DNA from: Streptomyces marincola
GTDB lineage: Bacteria > Actinomycetota > Actinomycetes > Streptomycetales > Streptomycetaceae
Direction of reading: 5' to 3'
DNA: 64,000 nt
Assembly (NCBI RefSeq): GCF_020410765.1
Contig: NZ_CP084541.1
Location: 1,545,001-1,609,000, forward strand
Shown here: positions 7,589-15,563 of the stretch, piece after piece
Position numbering within the stretch: the stretch's first letter is position 1
How the letters are laid out: every line of letters begins with the position of its first letter
The notes under the pieces: model-generated
What the model was told of the DNA's origin: nothing
Database searches by the model: none
The model's input: the letters and a program-made list of their open reading frames with translations, nothing else
Position numbers and translations under genes: made by a program

Positions 7589-8764
7589 GTGCGAACGGTG
7601 AGGACGGCACCCGGCCCGCGGCCGCGCCTGGCCGCGCCGTACGCGACGCGCGGCAACGCCCTGCACGCGGGCGCGTGGTGGCTGTGGGCGCTGGGCCTGG
7701 CCGCGGCGGCCTCGCGCACCACCAACCCGCTGCTGCTCGCGCTGATCGTGGCCGTCGCCGGCTACGTGGTGGCCGCGCGCCGCACGGACGCGCCGTGGGC
7801 GCGCGCCTTCGGTTTCTTCCTGCTGCTCGGCGCGTTCGTGGTGGCGCTCCGCGTGCTGTTCGCGGTGCTGCTCGGCTCCCCGATCGGGGGCACGCGCGTG
7901 CTGTTCACACTGCCCGAGGTGCCGCTGCCCGGCTGGCTCGAAGGGGTGCGGCTCGGCGGCCGGGTGACGGCGGAGGCGGTGATGTTCGCGTTCCGCGACG
8001 GGCTGCGGCTGGCGACGCTCCTGATCTGCCTGGGCGCGGCGAACGCCCTGGCGAACCCGGCCCGCCTGCTGAAGTCGCTGCCCGCCGCCCTCTACGAGGT
8101 GGGGGTCGCGGTCGTGGTGGCCATGACGTTCGCGCCGCAACTGGTCACCGACCTGCTGCGGCTGCGCGCCGCGCGGCGGCTGCGCGGCCGGCGCGACCGG
8201 GGCCCCGCCGCCCTGCTGAGCGTCGCGCGGCCGGTGCTCGAAGGGGCGCTCGAACGTTCCGTGGCGCTCGCCGCGGCCATGGACGCGCGGGGCTACGGGC
8301 GCACGGCCGATGTGCCGCGCGCCGTGCGGCGCGTCACCGCGGCCCTGACGCTCGGCGGGCTGCTCGGGGTGTGCGCGGGCAGCTACGGGCTGCTGGCCGC
8401 CGAGGGGGCGGCGTTCGGGCTGCCGCTGCTCGCCTGCGGCGTGGCCGCCGCCCTCGGCGGACTGCTGCTCGGCGGGCGGCGCAGCGCGCGCACCAGGTAC
8501 CGGCCGGACCGGTTCGGCGTGCGGGCGTGGCTCGTGGCCGGTTCAGGGGCCGCGACGGCCGTCCTGCTGGCCGTCGCGGCGGCGTCCGCTCCCGCGGCGC
8601 TCGACCCGCCGGCCGTTCCGCTGGCCGCGCCCGCGTTCCCCCTCGGCGCGGCGGCGGCCGTGCTGATCGGGCTGCTGCCCGCCGTCGTCGCCCCGCGCCC
8701 GGGCGGCGCGCGTTCCGACACCGCGCGTCCCGCCGCGCCGCGCGCCGAGGAGGATTCGGCATGA
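7589..8764 (+). CDS. ECF transporter transmembrane (T) component, CbiQ/EcfT family
   Basis: A 391-residue membrane protein. GTG 7589 is taken as start (a second in-frame GTG is at 7598); the previous gene ends 8 bases upstream. The sequence has an N-terminal helix pair (ALIVAVAGYVVAARR, FGFFLLLGAFVVALRVLF), a long cytoplasmic segment with the EcfT coupling motif region (LRLRAARRLRGRR and the Ala-Arg-Gly motif in AAAMDARGYG), and several further C-terminal helices. EcfT proteins join the S component to the paired ATPases. It overlaps the ATPase gene by 4 bases. It is longer than a typical CbiQ (about 250 residues) because of an added C-terminal helical block. Confidence 0.9.
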   Translation: MRTVRTAPGPRPRLAAPYATRGNALHAGAWWLWALGLAAAASRTTNPLLLALIVAVAGYVVAARRTDAPWARAFGFFLLLGAFVVALRVLFAVLLGSPIGGTRVLFTLPEVPLPGWLEGVRLGGRVTAEAVMFAFRDGLRLATLLICLGAANALANPARLLKSLPAALYEVGVAVVVAMTFAPQLVTDLLRLRAARRLRGRRDRGPAALLSVARPVLEGALERSVALAAAMDARGYGRTADVPRAVRRVTAALTLGGLLGVCAGSYGLLAAEGAAFGLPLLACGVAAALGGLLLGGRRSARTRYRPDRFGVRAWLVAGSGAATAVLLAVAAASAPAALDPPAVPLAAPAFPLGAAAAVLIGLLPAVVAPRPGGARSDTARPAAPRAEEDSA

Positions 8765-10443
8765 TCCGTTTCGACGAGGTCTCCGTCCGGTACGGCGAGG
8801 AGGAGGAACCGGCGCTGGGACCGCTCGACCTGACCGTGCCCGAGGGCGAGTTGTGCCTGGTCGTCGGCCCTTCCGGGGTCGGCAAGTCGACCCTGCTGAA
8901 CGCGGTGTCGGGGCTCGTGCCGCACTTCACCGGGGGCACGCTGCGCGGCCGGGTGACCGTCGCGGGCCGCGACACGCGCGAGCACAGGCCGCGCGACCTG
9001 GCCGACGTGGTGGGCACGGTCGGCCAGGACCCGCTGGCCCACTTCGTCACCGACACGGTCGAGGACGAACTCGCCTACGGCATGGAATCCCTCGGCCTGC
9101 CCCGGGACACGATGCGGCGCCGGGTGGAGGAGACGCTGGACCTGCTCGGGCTCGCCGGGCTGCGCGACCGGCCGATCGCCACGCTCTCCGGCGGGCAGCA
9201 GCAGCGCGTCGCGATCGGCTCCGTCCTCACCGCGCACCCGCGCGTCCTGGTGCTCGACGAGCCGACCTCGGCGCTCGACCCGGCCGCCGCCGAGGAGGTG
9301 CTCGCGGTGCTCCAGCGCCTCGTGCACGACCTGGGCACCACGGTGCTGATGGCCGAGCACCGGCTGGAGCGCGTCGTGCAGTACGCCGACCGCATCGTGC
9401 TGCTGCCGGGTCCCGGCCAGGCCGCCGTGCCCGGCGAACCGGCCGCCGTCATGGCGCGTTCCCCCGTGCACCCCCCGGTGGTCGCCCTGGGGCGGCTGGC
9501 CGGCTGGGACCCGCTGCCGCTGTCCGTGCGGGACGCGCGGCGCCGGGCCGCCGGGCTGCGCGAGCGCCTGGCCACGGCGCCCGTCCCGGACTCCCCCGCC
9601 TCCGCCGCCTCGGAGGAACGCTCCGGGGCGCGCGGGCCGCTGCTGACCGCGCGCCGTCTCGGGGTGCGCCGGGGGCGCGCGGAGGTGCTGCGCGGTGTCG
9701 GGCTCACGCTGGGCCGCGGCGAGACCGTGGCGCTCATGGGCCGCAACGGCGCGGGCAAGTCCACGCTGCTGCGGACCCTGGTCGGCATGCACGCGCCGGC
9801 CGCCGGGTCCGTCGAACTGGCCGGGCGCACCGGACGGGACGGGCAGTTGGAGCCGTCGCCTGTGGTCCCGCACCGGACGCCGCCGGGGCGCCTGCTGCGG
9901 CACGTGGGTCTGGTCCCGCAGGACCCGCGGGACCTGCTGTTCACGGAGTCCGTCGCGGCGGAGTGCGCCGCCGCCGACGCGGACGCGGGGGCGCAGCCCG
10001 GCACGTGCCGCGCCCTGCTGACGCGGCTGCTGCCCGGCGTGCGGGATGCGGCGCACCCGCGCGACCTGTCCGAGGGGCAGCGGCTGGCGCTAGCGCTCGC
10101 CGTCGTGCTGGCCGCGGCCCCGCCCCTGCTGCTGCTCGACGAGCCGACGCGCGGCCTCGACTACGCGGCCAAGGCCAGGCTGGTGACCTGCCTGCGGGAA
10201 CTGGCGGACGAGGGGCACTGCGTCCTGCTCGCCACGCACGACGTGGAACTCGCCGCGGAACTCGCCGCGCGCACCGTGGTGCTGGCGGACGGCGAGGTCG
10301 TCGCGGACGGGCCGACGGCCGAGGTCGTGACGGCCTCGCCCGCGTTCGCCCCGCAGGTGGCCAAGGTGCTGGCGCCGGCGCCGTGGCTGACCGTCGCCCA
10401 GGTGCGGGCGGGGCTCGACCGGCCGACGGACGGTGGCGCGTGA
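8761..10443 (+). CDS. ECF transporter ATPase, two ABC domains fused in one chain
   Basis: A 560-residue protein from ATG 8761 (ATGA overlap with the T component). The first ABC domain has Walker A GPSGVGKS (36-43), signature LSGGQQQR and Walker B VLVLDEPTSALDP; the second, starting near residue 290, has Walker A GRNGAGKS (about 327-334), a diverged signature LSEGQRLALA and Walker B LLLLDEPTRGLD. It thus replaces the separate EcfA1/EcfA2 proteins with one polypeptide. It powers uptake together with the T and S components encoded on either side. The second-domain signature LSEGQ differs from canonical LSGGQ. Confidence 0.93.
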   Translation: MIRFDEVSVRYGEEEEPALGPLDLTVPEGELCLVVGPSGVGKSTLLNAVSGLVPHFTGGTLRGRVTVAGRDTREHRPRDLADVVGTVGQDPLAHFVTDTVEDELAYGMESLGLPRDTMRRRVEETLDLLGLAGLRDRPIATLSGGQQQRVAIGSVLTAHPRVLVLDEPTSALDPAAAEEVLAVLQRLVHDLGTTVLMAEHRLERVVQYADRIVLLPGPGQAAVPGEPAAVMARSPVHPPVVALGRLAGWDPLPLSVRDARRRAAGLRERLATAPVPDSPASAASEERSGARGPLLTARRLGVRRGRAEVLRGVGLTLGRGETVALMGRNGAGKSTLLRTLVGMHAPAAGSVELAGRTGRDGQLEPSPVVPHRTPPGRLLRHVGLVPQDPRDLLFTESVAAECAAADADAGAQPGTCRALLTRLLPGVRDAAHPRDLSEGQRLALALAVVLAAAPPLLLLDEPTRGLDYAAKARLVTCLRELADEGHCVLLATHDVELAAELAARTVVLADGEVVADGPTAEVVTASPAFAPQVAKVLAPAPWLTVAQVRAGLDRPTDGGA

Positions 10444-11432
10444 GGGAACAGCGCGCGCCCCGGCGTGCTTCCGCAACACGGGAACGCCCCGGCGCCCCGG
10501 CGCGGGAGCGGCGCGCCGCCCCCGTGCGCCTCGGTCCGCGTTCCGCCGCGGCGCTCGTCCTGGTCTCGGCGGCCGGGGTCGTGGCGTTCGGCTGGCCGCT
10601 GCTCGCGGACTCCGCCTCGGGGCTCGCGCACTCGGCGGACGCGCCCTGGCTGTTCGCGCTGCTGCTGCCGCTGCTGCTCGCCGTCGTGGTCGCCACGATC
10701 GCGGACACCGGCCTGGACGCCAAGGCCGTCGCGATGCTCGGCGTGCTGGCCGCCGCGGGGGCCGCGCTGCGCCCGCTGGGCGCGGGCACGGCGGGGCTCC
10801 AGCCGATGTTCTTCCTGATGGTGCTCTCCGGCCGGGTGCTGGGGCCCGGGTTCGGGTTCGTGCTCGGCGGGGTGTCGATGTTCGCCTCCGCGCTCCTGAC
10901 CGGGGGCGTCGGCCCGTGGCTGCCGTTCCAGATGCTGTCGATGGGCTGGCTGACCATGGGCGCCGGGCTGCTTCCCGGCGCGCACCGGCTGCGCGGGCGG
11001 GCCGAACTCGCCCTGCTCGCCGGCTACGGCGCGCTGGCGTCGCTCGCCTACGGACTCGTGATGAACCTCCAGGGCTGGCCCTACCTTGCGGGCATGAGCA
11101 GCGGCATCTCCTTCGTGCCCGGCGACCCGCTGCCGGACAACCTGGCCCGCTACGCCGCCTACGTGGCCACCACCTCGCTCGGCTGGGACGTGCCGCGCGC
11201 GCTGCTGACCGTCGTGCTGATCCTGCTGTGCGGCGGCAGCGTGCTGCGGGCGCTGCGCCGTGCGACGCGGCGGGCGGCCTTCGAGGTACCGGCGCGCTTC
11301 GAGGCGCCGGGGCCTTCCGAGGCGCCGGGGCCCGGCGAGCCCACGGCGGGTGACGAGGCGTCGGGGCATGAGGGTGCGTCGAGGCACGAGGGCGCGCAGG
11401 GGCCCGGCGAGGCGCCGGCGCACCCGGCGTGA
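10440..11432 (+). CDS. ECF transporter substrate-binding membrane (S) component, probably for cobalamin or a precursor
   Basis: A 330-residue protein from GTG 10440 that overlaps the ATPase stop by 4 bases (GTGA). An Arg-rich cytoplasmic N-terminus is followed by about six hydrophobic helices (for example LLPLLLAVVVATIADTGLD, FFLMVLSGRVLGPGFGFVLG, PWLPFQMLSMGWLTMGAGLL). These resemble the CbrT/ECF S component family of Streptomyces (SCO2320-type). The C-terminal tail, from about residue 285, is hydrophilic with short repeats (FEAPGP, SEAPGPGE, GHEGAS, RHEGAQ). Substrate is inferred from the B12 riboswitch heading the operon. It is the last gene; the next gene is convergent and only 10 bases away. 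Confidence 0.85.
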   Translation: MREQRAPRRASATRERPGAPARERRAAPVRLGPRSAAALVLVSAAGVVAFGWPLLADSASGLAHSADAPWLFALLLPLLLAVVVATIADTGLDAKAVAMLGVLAAAGAALRPLGAGTAGLQPMFFLMVLSGRVLGPGFGFVLGGVSMFASALLTGGVGPWLPFQMLSMGWLTMGAGLLPGAHRLRGRAELALLAGYGALASLAYGLVMNLQGWPYLAGMSSGISFVPGDPLPDNLARYAAYVATTSLGWDVPRALLTVVLILLCGGSVLRALRRATRRAAFEVPARFEAPGPSEAPGPGEPTAGDEASGHEGASRHEGAQGPGEAPAHPA

Positions 11433-11442
11433 ACGCGGTCGC

Positions 11443-12399
11443 TCACAGCCGCGTGTGCTGCTCCAGCGCACGCCGGGTCTGGGGGCCGTACAGCCCTTCC
11501 GGATCGCCCCGCACCCCGTAGGCGACCTGGAAACGGGCCACGGCCGCGGCCGTCTGCTCGTCGTAGCGGCCGTGCGCCTCCCCGTGGTAGAGCCAGTTCA
11601 ACTGGAGGAGGCGCCGCTGGAGTTCGGCCACCTCCGGGCCCTCGTCGCCTGCGCCGAGCACGGGCCCGGCGCCCGCAGGCGGCTCCGAGGGCGCGGGCGG
11701 CTCAGGGGTGGCCGGGGTCTCGGGGCCGGGGGCCGGCGGCGCGTCGGGCGTGGGCTCGGGATCGACCGGGTCGGGCTCCGGCCTGTCGGCGGACGGCGGC
11801 TCGGACGGCTCCTCGTCCGGGGGCGCGGACTCGGTCCGCTCGGAATCCGCCGTCCCCTCCCCGCCCTCCGGCTCCGAACGCTCGGGGTCGGCGGGCCCCG
11901 GGCCCGGCGCGGCGTCGGCGCCCTCGCGGTCGGGCGCCGGTGGCGGCGGCGGGTCGGGGCGGGCGTCCCCGCCGTCGGGCTGGGCCAGGCTCGGGCCGGC
12001 GCCGTCCGGTTCGTGGGCCTGCTCCTGCCGCCCCTGGCCGCTGAGGATCGAGGCGGCGAGCGCCGTGCAGCCGACCACGGCGGCCACCGCGCCACCGGCC
12101 GCCGTGGCGATGCGGGTGCGCCCGCGCGGCTTGCGGTGGGTGCCGGTGGGACGCTGCGGCACGGAAGGCGCGGGCCGGCTCCCGGGGGCGCGGGCGGCGC
12201 GCGGCGCGCCGGTCGGGACCTGCCGCCGGCCGGGCGCGGAGGCGTCCACGGGGAAGAGGGCGACGTCGGCGGGATCGGGGCCGTGCAGCGGGGGTTCGAC
12301 GGGCCGGGAGAGCGAGTGGGTCCAGCATTCGCAGTCGGGTTCGCCGGTGGGCAGCACCGGTCGGCCGCAGATCAGGCACTCGGACCGGTCGATCGTCAC
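11443..12399 (-). CDS. membrane-anchored peptidoglycan-binding protein with N-terminal Cys cluster
   Basis: A 318-residue protein from GTG 12399, preceded by GGGAGGGGGG. The N-terminus has Cys8-x2-Cys11 and Cys23-x-Cys25, a possible small zinc site on the cytoplasmic side. One membrane helix lies at about 98-120, then a Pro/Glu/Asp-rich extracellular linker of about 125 residues, and a PG_binding_1 domain at about 250-318 (EVAELQRRLLQLNWL, GRYDEQTAAAVARFQ, GLYGPQTRRALEQH). The domain suggests wall binding; a zinc-linked cytoplasmic head joined to a wall-binding tail suggests sensing or tethering, which is inference. Convergent with the ECF operon; no catalytic domain is present. Confidence 0.85.
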   Translation of the reverse strand: MTIDRSECLICGRPVLPTGEPDCECWTHSLSRPVEPPLHGPDPADVALFPVDASAPGRRQVPTGAPRAARAPGSRPAPSVPQRPTGTHRKPRGRTRIATAAGGAVAAVVGCTALAASILSGQGRQEQAHEPDGAGPSLAQPDGGDARPDPPPPPAPDREGADAAPGPGPADPERSEPEGGEGTADSERTESAPPDEEPSEPPSADRPEPDPVDPEPTPDAPPAPGPETPATPEPPAPSEPPAGAGPVLGAGDEGPEVAELQRRLLQLNWLYHGEAHGRYDEQTAAAVARFQVAYGVRGDPEGLYGPQTRRALEQHTRL

Positions 12400-12925
12400 A
12401 CTGCCCCCCTCCCGATCGATTGGCAGCGATTATGCACCACCCGTACGGGGGATGGCGGGGGTCGCACGGGGGCGGTTCCGGGCTCGCGCGCGCATCGTTC
12501 CCTGGGCCATCAGGCGTGCGGCGCGGGCGGGCGGAACGGCCCCGTGCCGCGGTCGCGGTTCCGGTCGGCGGCACGCCCCGTGACCTGCGGAAAGCCGGTG
12601 CGGGGCCGCGGCGCGGAGCCGGCCGGGCCCGAGCGCGGGGCCACCTCGGCGGGCCGGGCGGCGCGCGCCGGGCGACGCGGGGGCCGCCGGGCCAGGGAGC
12701 GTGAATGGCGGCCGAACTTCCGGCGACGGTTGCCCACCGGACGAGGGAGGGGGTGGCGCGACGGGCCCCTCGTTTTGTACCGTAGTAAAACAAAGTGGTT
12801 CCGCCCGCCTCCCCGACCGTGACGGGCGGGGCCACTGGCTTCCTCCTGTCCCGCACCGACACCCGCACACCGCGCCACCGCCCGCCCCGGCCCCGGCCTT
12901 CCCTCCCGATCTGGAGCCCGCCACG
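12400..12925. other. 525-base divergent intergenic region with an AT-rich element
   Basis: Promoters for the leftward peptidoglycan-binding gene and the rightward HAD gene must lie here. Most of it is very GC-rich with no credible gene. At 12772-12797 an AT-rich island (gttttgtaccgtagtaaaac) stands out, with imperfect dyad symmetry (GTTTT.TAC / GTA.AAAC around CGTA). It is a candidate promoter or operator for the HAD gene, about 130 bases upstream of its start. Confidence 0.4.
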
Positions 12926-13615
12926 ATGTCGCCCCTCACGCTGACGGCCCGCGCACTCCTCCTCGACATGGACGGCACCCTGGTCAACTCGGACGCGGCC
13001 GTGGAACGCGTCTGGCGGACCTGGGCCGAGATGCGGGACGTCGACCCGGTCCGGGTCTTCGCGATCATGCACGGCCGGCAGGCGCGCGCCACGATGGCGG
13101 ACCTGCTGCCCGAGCGGCCGGTCGAGGAGCACGAGGCCGACGCGGCCTGGCTGCTGGCCCGGGAGACCGCCGACACCGAGGGCGTCGTCCCGATCCCCGG
13201 CGCCGGCGCGTTCCTCGACGCGATCGAGCACGCGCCCCACGCGCTGGTCACCTCGGCGGACTCCGGGCTGGCGCGGGCCCGGATGTCGGCCGCGGGGCTG
13301 CGGATGCCCGAGGTCCGGATCACGGCCGAGTCGGTCAGCGCGAGCAAGCCGGACCCGGAGGGTTTCCTGAAGGGCGCGGCCGAACTCGGCATCGCCCCGG
13401 CCGACTGCCTCGTCTTCGAGGACTCGGCGGCCGGCATCGAGGCGGCGCGCGCCGCCGGGATGCGCGTGATCGGCGTCGGCCTCCGGGCCGCGTCGCTCGC
13501 GCCGACCGCCTACGCGGCCACGTTGGAGAACGTGCGGGTCGAGGCCGCGCCGCGCCCGCGCCCCGAGGGCTTCCCCCCGTCCGACGGCCTGATCCGCCTC
13601 ACCGTCAGGCCCTGA
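12926..13615 (+). CDS. HAD-superfamily phosphatase, beta-phosphoglucomutase/sugar phosphatase type
   Basis: A 229-residue protein from ATG 12926. HAD motif I is LLLDMDGTLVNSD (Asp nucleophile and DxD at the N-terminus), motif II is LVTSADSGLARARM, motif III Lys is in SASKPDPEGF and motif IV is CLVFEDSAAGIEAARAAGM. The cap is the small helical type inserted after motif I, as in sugar-phosphate phosphatases (GPH/Yfnb-like). Substrate cannot be told from sequence. It stands alone and converges on the superoxide dismutase-like gene across a strong terminator. Confidence 0.9.
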   Translation: MSPLTLTARALLLDMDGTLVNSDAAVERVWRTWAEMRDVDPVRVFAIMHGRQARATMADLLPERPVEEHEADAAWLLARETADTEGVVPIPGAGAFLDAIEHAPHALVTSADSGLARARMSAAGLRMPEVRITAESVSASKPDPEGFLKGAAELGIAPADCLVFEDSAAGIEAARAAGMRVIGVGLRAASLAPTAYAATLENVRVEAAPRPRPEGFPPSDGLIRLTVRP

Positions 13616-13660
13616 ACCGCCGGAATCCGCACGGCCGGCACCCTGTGGGCTCCTGAACGC

Positions 13661-13712
13661 GCCGGAGCGGTGCGCCGGCCGGGCCCTCTCCCGGCCGGCG
13701 GACCGCTCCGGC
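13661..13712. terminator. bidirectional terminator between HAD and superoxide dismutase-like genes
   Basis: Long near-perfect inverted repeat: gccggagcggtgcgccggcc (13661-13680) against ggccggcggaccgctccggc (13693-13712), lying between two convergent stop codons. Confidence 0.85.
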
Positions 13713-13747
13713 GGCGGCGCGCGGCGCGCCGCCCGGGACGCGCCCGC

Positions 13748-14317
13748 TCAGGCCGCGGGCACTCCCGCGAACGGGATGGAGAAGCACGCCACGCGAGCCC
13801 CGGCGTCACCGGGCGGGTGCTCGTCGTGCCCCTCGGACGTGCCCCGTTCGTGCAGCACGAGCGAACCCGCCTCGCCCGCGCGGAACAGCCAGTTCTTGTG
13901 GACCTCGGCCTGCCCCACGCCGCGCTCGTCGACCGTGAAGTCCAGCCACACCTCGCTGTCCTCGTCCACGACGCCCTGCTCGTTCTGGTAGTGGCCGCCC
14001 GCGTCGGCCGGGTCGGCGCCGCAGGGCTCGGTGTGCACGTGGGTGCCGTAGGTGTGGCCGGGGTCGAGGCCGAGCGTGGCGATGTCGATGAGCATGGAGT
14101 TGCCCCTGATGCCCTGCGCCACGTGGATCTCGGACCCGGCGGGCACCAGTTCCTCGTTGTAGGTCACCGCCTTGGGCACCGCGCCGGCGCCCGCCCCCAG
14201 CGGCGCGAACCGCCCGGCGTCGTACAGCAGGACGTCGTCCTGCCCGGCGGCCACCGAGCTGCCCGCCGTCGCGAGCACCGCCGTCATGGCAACCGCGCCC
14301 GTCGCCAGAATCTTCAT
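13748..14317 (-). CDS. secreted superoxide dismutase (Cu/Zn)-family protein
   Basis: A 189-residue exported protein from ATG 14317, behind GAAGGAG at 8 bases. Signal peptide about 1-24. The Cu/Zn SOD-like core carries GTHVHTEPCG (copper-ligand HVH plus the disulfide Cys), GGHYQNEQG and, near the C-terminus, GHDEHPPGDAGARVACF. This matches the Streptomyces SodC-like lineage, whose members lack part of the classical zinc loop. Catalytic activity is plausible but not certain from sequence. A perfect palindrome lies 40 bases upstream of the start. It is convergent with the HAD gene and monocistronic. Confidence 0.85.
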   Translation of the reverse strand: MKILATGAVAMTAVLATAGSSVAAGQDDVLLYDAGRFAPLGAGAGAVPKAVTYNEELVPAGSEIHVAQGIRGNSMLIDIATLGLDPGHTYGTHVHTEPCGADPADAGGHYQNEQGVVDEDSEVWLDFTVDERGVGQAEVHKNWLFRAGEAGSLVLHERGTSEGHDEHPPGDAGARVACFSIPFAGVPAA

Positions 14318-14356
14318 CGTTCTCCTTCGTGGTGATTGCCTTTCCCTGGGTTCACC

Positions 14357-14369
14357 CTGCACAGTGCAG
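14357..14369. promoter_or_regulatory. perfect 13-base palindrome upstream of the SOD-like gene
   Basis: CTGCACAGTGCAG, 6-1-6 perfect dyad in the intergenic region between the divergent SOD-like and DedA-like genes. A candidate operator; the cognate regulator is unknown. Confidence 0.45.
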
Positions 14370-14517
14370 ACTTCGGGAAGCCCGCCCACACGCACCCGCG
14401 TGCACCGCGCGGAGGACCCGGGCGTACGCTGTACGGCGGAACCATCGCCGTGCAAGAGCGCGTCATATCGAACACGCACTCGCATCAGGCATTTCGGACG
14501 GGGAATCGGGGACCACC

Positions 14518-15177
14518 GTGCAGGAGACCTTGGGGATACTGCTGTACGCCCCGTGGATCTACGTGATCGTCGCGGCCTCGATCCTGCTCGACGTCTTCGT
14601 GCCGTTCCTGCCCAGCGGTGTGCTCGTCGTCACCGCGGCCACCGCCGCCGCGGGCACCGCCGCGGACGTCGCGGGCCTGCCGACCCCCGGCCCCGACCAG
14701 GCCCTGCCCCACCTGCTCCTGCTGGTGCTGTGCGCCACGACGGCGTCCGTCGTCGGCGACCTGCTCGCCCACCGCCTCGCGCTGCGCGGCGGGCGCAGGT
14801 TCGACAGCGCCATCGCCCGTTCGCGGCGGCTGGACGCGGCGCAGCAGCGCCTCGCGACGGCGCTGCGCGGCCGGGGCGGCGGCCCCCTCGTCGTGCTGGC
14901 GAGGTTCGCGCCCGCAGGGCGCGCCGTGGTCAGCCTGGGCGCCGGAGTGGCGCGCCGCCGCACCCGCGAGTACCTGCCCTGGTCGGCGCTCGCCGCCGTG
15001 GTGTGGACCGGGTACAGCGTCGGCGTCGGCTACCTGGGCGGACACCTGCTCGGCGTCAGCTGGCTCAGCACCGGCCTGTCCCTGATCGCGCTCATCGGGG
15101 CCGGTTTCGTGGCCGCCAGGCTGCTGCGCCCCTCCCCCGCGGCCGAGACCCCGGCCGCGGTGCCGCAGGCCCCCTGA
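14518..15177 (+). CDS. DedA/VTT-family membrane protein
   Basis: A 219-residue integral membrane protein. GTG 14518 is chosen because GGGGA precedes it and the hydrophobic N-terminus starts there. Features: LLYAPWIYVIVAASILLDVFVPFLPSG (re-entrant region with the conserved acidic residue and P-x3-P-S-G), a second pair of helices near the C-terminus and the VVLARFAPAGRAVVSLGAGV motif (the F-x-R-F-x-P-x-x-R region of DedA). DedA proteins act in membrane lipid scrambling and envelope homeostasis. It is divergent from the SOD-like gene. The direct substrate is unknown. Confidence 0.85.
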   Translation: MQETLGILLYAPWIYVIVAASILLDVFVPFLPSGVLVVTAATAAAGTAADVAGLPTPGPDQALPHLLLLVLCATTASVVGDLLAHRLALRGGRRFDSAIARSRRLDAAQQRLATALRGRGGGPLVVLARFAPAGRAVVSLGAGVARRRTREYLPWSALAAVVWTGYSVGVGYLGGHLLGVSWLSTGLSLIALIGAGFVAARLLRPSPAAETPAAVPQAP

Positions 15178-15563
15178 CGGCCCACGTCTCCCGAACGACA
15201 CACGCCTCCCGAACGACGCGCACCCCTCGTTCGCACATCCATCCGTCCGCACGCACACGCGTTCGCGATGCGTTTCCGTAATTCCCGGAAGTGGCCGACT
15301 CCGGCCCCGGAACGCGACTCTCCGGTACCCGCGAAAACTACGCGGAAAATCCTCCGTTACCACCCCTGTTGTGTTTTCGCGGGCGGAACTGAAAACTGCC
15401 CGAAATGCGGCAAGAATGAATTCCGCTGTGCGCCCCTGTGCGCCCCGCGTGCTTCCCGCACGCGCGGACGCGGGTTCACTTTCCGGGGGCCTGGGGACAC
15501 GGATATGAGGAAACTAAGGGGTCGGGGGGCGAGTCCGAGTCTTTGCCCGAGGAGGCACCATCC
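15178..15563. other. 385-base region upstream of ramR
   Basis: Contains no gene I can support. It is clearly less GC-rich than its surroundings between about 15325 and 15430 (gaaaactacgcggaaaatcc, ttttcgcgggcggaactgaaaa), which suggests the ramR promoter region. A possible ribosome site GAGGAGG lies at 15550-15556, just before the GTG of ramR. Confidence 0.45.
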
